Source of the DNA: SZAS-79 sp038319115
Lineage (GTDB): Bacteria; Pseudomonadota; Gammaproteobacteria; Burkholderiales; SG8-39
Direction of reading: 5' to 3'
Assembly (NCBI GenBank): GCA_038319115.1
Contig: JBBQCV010000197.1
Location: 1 to 6,706, forward strand
Length of the DNA stretch: 6,706 bases
The notes below the pieces were generated by a model. The model was not told where the DNA came from, ran no database searches, and was given only the letters and a program-made list of their open reading frames with translations. The translations under genes and the position numbers were made by a program. Shown here one piece after another: positions 4,101 through 6,706 of the stretch (position 1 is the first letter of the stretch; each line of letters opens with the position of its first letter).

Positions 4101-6706
4101 GCCCCGCGCGGGGTCCATCGAAATGTTGTCAGTATTCATAATGCCCGCGAGCACAACCTCAAGAACATCGACGTGGAGATCCCGCGGGGCCGCTTCACCG
4201 TGGTCACCGGCGTTTCGGGCTCGGGAAAATCGACCCTGGCCTTCGACATCCTGTTCGCCGAAGGCCAGCGCCGCTACCTCGAATCGCTGAACGCGTACGC
4301 GCGCCAGTTCGTGCAGCCCGCGGCGCGACCGGACGTGGACGCGATCTTCGGCATCCCGCCCACGGTGGCGATCGAGCAGCGCACCTCGCGCGGCGGGCGC
4401 AAGTCCACCGTCGCCACGCTGACCGAGATCTACCATTTCCTGCGCCTCATGTACGTGAAGCTCGGCACGCAGTACTGCCCGGAGTGCGACGTGCCGATCG
4501 AGCCGCAGAGCGAGGACGCGATCGTGGCGCGCCTCATGCGCGACTACAAGGGCCAGCGCATCGGATTGCTCTCCCCGCTGGTCATGAACCGCAAGGGTTT
4601 CTACACCGACCTCGCCAAGTGGGCGCGCGGCAAGGGCTACACCCACCTGCGCGTGGACGGCGAGTTCATGCCGACCGACCGCTGGCCGCGCCTGGACCGC
4701 TTCAAGGAGCACACGCTGGAGCTGCCGGTGGCCGACCTGCGGGTCACTGCTGAGAACGAGGCGCAGTTGCGCCGCGAGCTGGCCCGGGCGCTCGAATTCG
4801 GCAAGGGCGTGGTGCACGTGCTCTCCGACCTCGACGCGCTAATGCACGCCGCTGCCAAGTCGAAGGCGCCGTTGGTGGAAATGCAACTTCACCAGCAGGT
4901 GTTCTCGACCAAGCGCGCCTGCCCCTCGTGCGCGCGCAGCTTTGCCGAGCTCGACCCACGCCTGTTCTCGTTCAACTCGAAGCACGGCTGGTGCGCCACC
5001 TGCTACGGCACCGGCCTCAAGCTCACGGGCATCGACTGGGACGAGGAACGCGAGAAGAGCGGCACCGAGGACCGCGTGCTCGATTCGTGGCTCGAATGGC
5101 TCGAAGTCGACGAGACCTGCCCGGCGTGCGAGGGCCGTCGCCTCAACCCCGAAGCGCTTGCCGTGCGCTATCGCGAACGGTCGATTGCCGACCTCGTGGC
5201 GCTTTCGGTGGGCAAGATCCGCGCGCTGGTGGAGGGCATGAAACTCTCCGGCCGCGACGAGGAGATCGCCCGCGACCTGCTGGCCGAACTGCGCTCGCGC
5301 CTGGGGTTCCTCGAGGAAGTCGGGCTGGGCTACCTGTCGCTCGACCGCTCAGCGCCCACGCTCTCGGGCGGCGAAGCTCAGCGCATCCGCCTTGCCGCGC
5401 AGCTGGGCTCCAACCTGCGCGGCGTGTGCTACATCCTCGACGAGCCGACCATCGGCCTGCATCCGCGCGACAACCGCATCCTGCTCGACGTGCTCGAAAA
5501 ACTCGAAGCCAAGGGCAATACGCTGGTGGTGGTCGAGCACGACGAGGACACCATCCGCCGCGCCCACCACGTGCTCGACCTGGGACCGGGCGCGGGCAAG
5601 GTGGGCGGGCGCGTGATCGCCGAGGGCTCGGCGGCCGACCTGATGGCCAATCCCGAGTCGATTACCGGGCGGTTCCTGCGCAACCCGCTGCGCCACCCGA
5701 TCCACCCACGCCGGCCCGTGAGCCGCAGCACCCCGGCGATCGAGGTGCTGGGCGCCAGCCTGCACAACCTCAAGAGCGTCGACGCCCGCGTGCCGCTGGG
5801 GCGCTTGAGCGTGGTGACCGGCGTGTCGGGCTCGGGTAAATCGACCCTCGCGCGCGATGTGCTGCACGCCAACCTCGCGCGCATGGTGAGCGAAAGGCGC
5901 GCCAAGACAGCGATCCCGGTCGTCGGGTGCAAGGCGATCAAGGGCGTCGCCCAGATCGGCCGCGTGCTCGAAGTCGACCAGACACCCATCGGCAAGACGC
6001 CGCGCTCCTGCCCGGCCACCTACGTGGGATTCTGGGACGCGATCCGGCGCATCTTCGCCGAGGCCAACGAGTCGCGCATGCGCGGCTGGACCCCCAGCCG
6101 CTTCTCGTTCAACACCAAAGGCGGGCGCTGCGAGGCTTGCGAAGGTCAGGGGAGGCAGAAGATCGAGATGTCCTTCCTCCCCGACGTGAGCGTGCTATGC
6201 GACGTGTGCAACGGCCAGCGCTTCAACGCCGAGACGCTGTCGGTCCTGTGGCGCGGCAAGTCGATCGGCGACATCCTCGCGATGAACATCGACGAGGCGG
6301 TGGATTTTTTCGCCGCGCACCCCGCGATCAGCCACTGCCTGCGCCTCATGCAGGACGTCGGCCTCGGGTACCTCACGCTCGGCCAGCAGAGCCCCAGCCT
6401 GTCAGGGGGCGAAGCGCAGCGCATCAAGCTGGTGACTGAGTTGTCGAAGGTGCGCATCGACGCCAACGGCAACGCCCTCGCCCGGCCGGGTCGCGCGGGC
6501 GAGCTCGCCCACACCCTGTACGTGCTCGACGAGCCCACCGTGGGCCTGCACATGGCCGACGTGGAAAAGCTCATCCACGTGCTGCACCGGCTGGTGGACG
6601 CCGGCAACAGCGTGGTGGTGATCGAGCACAACCTGGACATCATGGCCGAAGCCGACTGGATCATCGACCTCGGCCCCGAAGGGGGCGACGCAGGCGGGCG
6701 CATCGT
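1185..6706 (+). CDS. uvrA: Double-length UvrA: two tandem excinuclease ABC subunit A modules in one chain, 3' end outside window
   Basis: UvrA is the damage-sensing ATPase of nucleotide excision repair, which loads UvrB on DNA. Seen: 1840 residues with no stop or frame break. Four ABC cassettes each have Walker A GVSGSGKS (K43, K647, K1015, K1552), LSGGE (485-489, 830-834, 1393-1397, 1739-1743), Walker B Asp-Glu (511/512, 873/874, 1419/1420, 1782/1783) and a switch histidine (H544, H906, H1452, H1815). Each half has the UvrA zinc pairs: C257/C260/C281/C284 and C740/C743/C763/C766; then C1246/C1249/C1270/C1273 and C1649/C1652/C1672/C1675. Ordinary UvrA is about 940 residues, so this is a tandem fusion, probably ending 30-60 residues beyond the window. 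An in-frame TAA at 1173 makes ATG 1185 the only sensible start. Inference: the chain folds as a covalent pseudo-dimer. Whether it is the housekeeping UvrA or an additional paralogue cannot be told here; the symbol names the family. Confidence 0.95.
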   Translation, partial: MPDSPSAGAIVIHGARQNNLKNLTLSLPTNELVVVTGVSGSGKSSLVFDTLYAEGQRRYVETFSPYARQFLDRMDKPQVDRIDGIPPAIAIDQTNQVRTSRSTVGTMTELNDHIKLLFARAAQLYCRGCGQPVRRDSPESIFAEMKARAAAHGATGDAPAGEPRLAITFPVTVPKNFSEAEVTQMLEQQGYTRIHSRSKNHLEVVQDRIRMGSAEKARVCEAIESALRVGQGKVNVYVLGDDSGPTSAWRFSSGLHCPDCDIPYSEPVPSLFSFNSPIGACETCRGFGRVIGVDFGLIVPDEAKTLREGAVRPWQTPSFKECQDDLAKYAKKRGVPLDVPWREMKEAHRHWVLEGEPEWVNWKKSWPGIWYGVRRFFNWLESKAYKMHIRVLLSKYRAYTPCPTCEGTRLKPDALLYKLEPGRRSLHDLMLMPIDGLRDFVDTLQLPAPLDEATDLLVTEIRSRLRFLCAVGLGYLTLDRQSRTLSGGEVQRINLTTALGTSLVNTLFVLDEPSIGLHPRDMGRVIDVMKRLRDAGNSLVVVEHDPQIMFEADRIMDMGPGPGERGGEIVFFGTPDELKASGTLTAEYLSGRKRAGVAAWGEGRGRMLPTAPSLELLGATEHNLKDIDITVPLQRLVCVTGVSGSGKSTLVHDVLYAALRKAKGKPTETAGKHRELRGHKHVAEVVMVDQSPIGKTTRSNPASYVGAWDAIRSLFATSPTAKERGYTPGTFSFNSGNGRCPTCGGNGFEHVEMQFLSDVYLRCPDCDGKRFRAEVLEVMVRGKSIADVLELTVSEAIGFFHQHAEVQRVLKPLADVGLEYLRLGQPVPTLSGGEAQRLKLAGHLAENARGSERQRNAQRSLYVPGTSKLFLFDEPTTGLHFDDVAKLLRAFRQLLGAGHSIVVIEHNLDVIAASDWIIDLGPEGGEAGGYLVAAGTPVDIAANPASHTGVALKAYEETLAKPAVAVFARESQAPRGVHRNVVSIHNAREHNLKNIDVEIPRGRFTVVTGVSGSGKSTLAFDILFAEGQRRYLESLNAYARQFVQPAARPDVDAIFGIPPTVAIEQRTSRGGRKSTVATLTEIYHFLRLMYVKLGTQYCPECDVPIEPQSEDAIVARLMRDYKGQRIGLLSPLVMNRKGFYTDLAKWARGKGYTHLRVDGEFMPTDRWPRLDRFKEHTLELPVADLRVTAENEAQLRRELARALEFGKGVVHVLSDLDALMHAAAKSKAPLVEMQLHQQVFSTKRACPSCARSFAELDPRLFSFNSKHGWCATCYGTGLKLTGIDWDEEREKSGTEDRVLDSWLEWLEVDETCPACEGRRLNPEALAVRYRERSIADLVALSVGKIRALVEGMKLSGRDEEIARDLLAELRSRLGFLEEVGLGYLSLDRSAPTLSGGEAQRIRLAAQLGSNLRGVCYILDEPTIGLHPRDNRILLDVLEKLEAKGNTLVVVEHDEDTIRRAHHVLDLGPGAGKVGGRVIAEGSAADLMANPESITGRFLRNPLRHPIHPRRPVSRSTPAIEVLGASLHNLKSVDARVPLGRLSVVTGVSGSGKSTLARDVLHANLARMVSERRAKTAIPVVGCKAIKGVAQIGRVLEVDQTPIGKTPRSCPATYVGFWDAIRRIFAEANESRMRGWTPSRFSFNTKGGRCEACEGQGRQKIEMSFLPDVSVLCDVCNGQRFNAETLSVLWRGKSIGDILAMNIDEAVDFFAAHPAISHCLRLMQDVGLGYLTLGQQSPSLSGGEAQRIKLVTELSKVRIDANGNALARPGRAGELAHTLYVLDEPTVGLHMADVEKLIHVLHRLVDAGNSVVVIEHNLDIMAEADWIIDLGPEGGDAGGRI
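1572..1952 (+). other. UvrA module 1: degenerate UvrB-binding domain region
   Basis: Residues 130-256 lie between the first cysteine pair (C126/C129) and the second zinc site, where UvrA places its UvrB-binding domain. The flanks still align with E. coli UvrA as I remember it (RLAITFPV, QGYTRI, LEVVQDR, then a helix and GKVNVYVLGDD). The RKGE motif and the DGE-containing hairpin that normally follows the GYxR strand are missing: only about eight residues separate GYTRI from LEVVQDR. An Ala/Gly-rich insert (about 147-159) brings total length back near normal. Inference: weak or no UvrB binding by this half. Confidence 0.6.
2040..2384 (+). other. UvrA module 1: full insertion domain
   Basis: Residues 286-400 lie between zinc site C281/C284 and the CPTCEGTRL motif at 402-410. 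There are 117 residues between C284 and C402, close to E. coli UvrA. The segment is rich in Trp, Lys and Arg (VPWREMK, EWVNWKKSWPGIWYGVRRFFNWLESKAYK in pieces), in keeping with a DNA-contacting role reported for this domain in UvrA structures. Module 2 has almost nothing at the corresponding position. Confidence 0.7.
4020..4142 (+). other. Linker joining the two UvrA modules
   Basis: Residues 946-986 connect the end of module 1 (after DLGPEGGEAGG and the ASHTGVALKAYEETL tail typical of a UvrA C-terminus) to the first strand of module 2 (IHNAREHNLKNIDVEIPRG). The frame is continuous, with no stop and no start codon in frame in the seam. The DNA contains a 12-bp all-GC palindrome at 4102-4113. 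Codons 979-986 (CGA AAT GTT GTC AGT ATT CAT AAT) are unusually AT-rich at the third position for this gene. The linker looks poorly conserved and flexible. Confidence 0.7.
4488..4919 (+). other. UvrA module 2: canonical UvrB-binding domain
   Basis: Residues 1102-1245 follow the CPEC pair (C1098/C1101) and precede zinc site C1246/C1249. They contain the hallmark pieces RIGLLSPLVMNRKGFY (RKG at 1136-1138), GYTHLRVDGEF (DGE at 1158-1160), KEHTLELPVADLRV and FGKGVVHVLSD, which follow the order in E. coli UvrA. There are 144 residues between C1101 and C1246. By family knowledge this domain docks UvrB, so module 2 is the likely UvrB-recruiting half. Confidence 0.7.
5004..5120 (+). other. UvrA module 2: insertion domain deleted
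   Basis: Only 38 residues separate C1273 from C1312, the first Cys of the CPACEGRRL motif, compared with 117 in module 1. The remnant (YGTGLKLTGIDWDEEREKSG... up to DET) bridges directly into the signature domain. The reading frame stays intact across the gap and both flanking zinc motifs are present. The deletion is therefore structural, not a sequencing frameshift. Confidence 0.75.

Noticed and set aside
4020..4142. A frameshift or stop making two separate uvrA genes
   Set aside because: Codons were followed through the seam: the frame of ATG 1185 continues without stop from module 1 into module 2, and no in-frame ATG or GTG with a ribosome-binding site marks a separate start.
3702..4817. 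A 371-codon open frame on the minus strand opposite the seam and start of module 2
   Set aside because: Same cause: an antisense shadow of uvrA, rich in Arg, Ala, His and Val, with no domain and no clear ribosome-binding site.
1289..5843. Four DNA repeats around the Walker A motifs
   Set aside because: The similarity (ggcgtgtcgggctcggg-type) simply encodes the same GVSGSGKS motif in four cassettes; it is not a mobile or regulatory repeat.

Overview
The window holds two DNA-damage genes transcribed away from each other, and both run off its ends. On the minus strand (1-992) is dinB, encoding the Y-family translesion polymerase DNA polymerase IV. It starts at position 992 and lacks only its last few dozen codons. 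On the plus strand (1185-6706) is one very long open frame, 1840 codons visible and still open at the window edge. It encodes two complete UvrA-type excinuclease subunits fused head to tail in one polypeptide. The 192 bases between them (993-1184) are the only non-coding stretch.

The DNA is GC-rich throughout, with G/C-ending codons dominating. The proteins read like proteobacterial ones, and double-length UvrA proteins together with DinB of the 'RGIDE' type are, from memory, familiar in Burkholderiales-like Betaproteobacteria. A beta- or related gammaproteobacterium is therefore the best guess, but nothing here fixes the taxonomy. No mobile element, tRNA, rRNA or CRISPR array was seen.

The main point of interest is the UvrA protein. 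Ordinary UvrA is about 940 residues and works as a homodimer, with two ATP cassettes per chain and four per dimer. Here one chain carries all four cassettes with intact Walker A, LSGGE, Walker B and switch-histidine motifs, so it looks like a covalent pseudo-dimer. The halves are not equivalent. The first (about residues 1-945) keeps the insertion domain but has a degenerate UvrB-binding domain. The second (about residues 983-1840+) keeps a canonical UvrB-binding domain but has lost nearly all of the insertion domain. The two recognition functions appear to be divided between the halves.

The intergenic region has a GC-rich part next to dinB and an AT-richer island at about 1081-1137. The island carries two inverted repeats: a 5-bp stem with a GAAA loop and a perfect 14-bp palindrome. 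The uvrA start has no visible Shine-Dalgarno sequence, but a TAAAAT hexamer ends six bases before the ATG, which would suit a leaderless transcript. The divergent layout would allow a shared control region for translesion synthesis and excision repair, but no recognisable LexA box was found.
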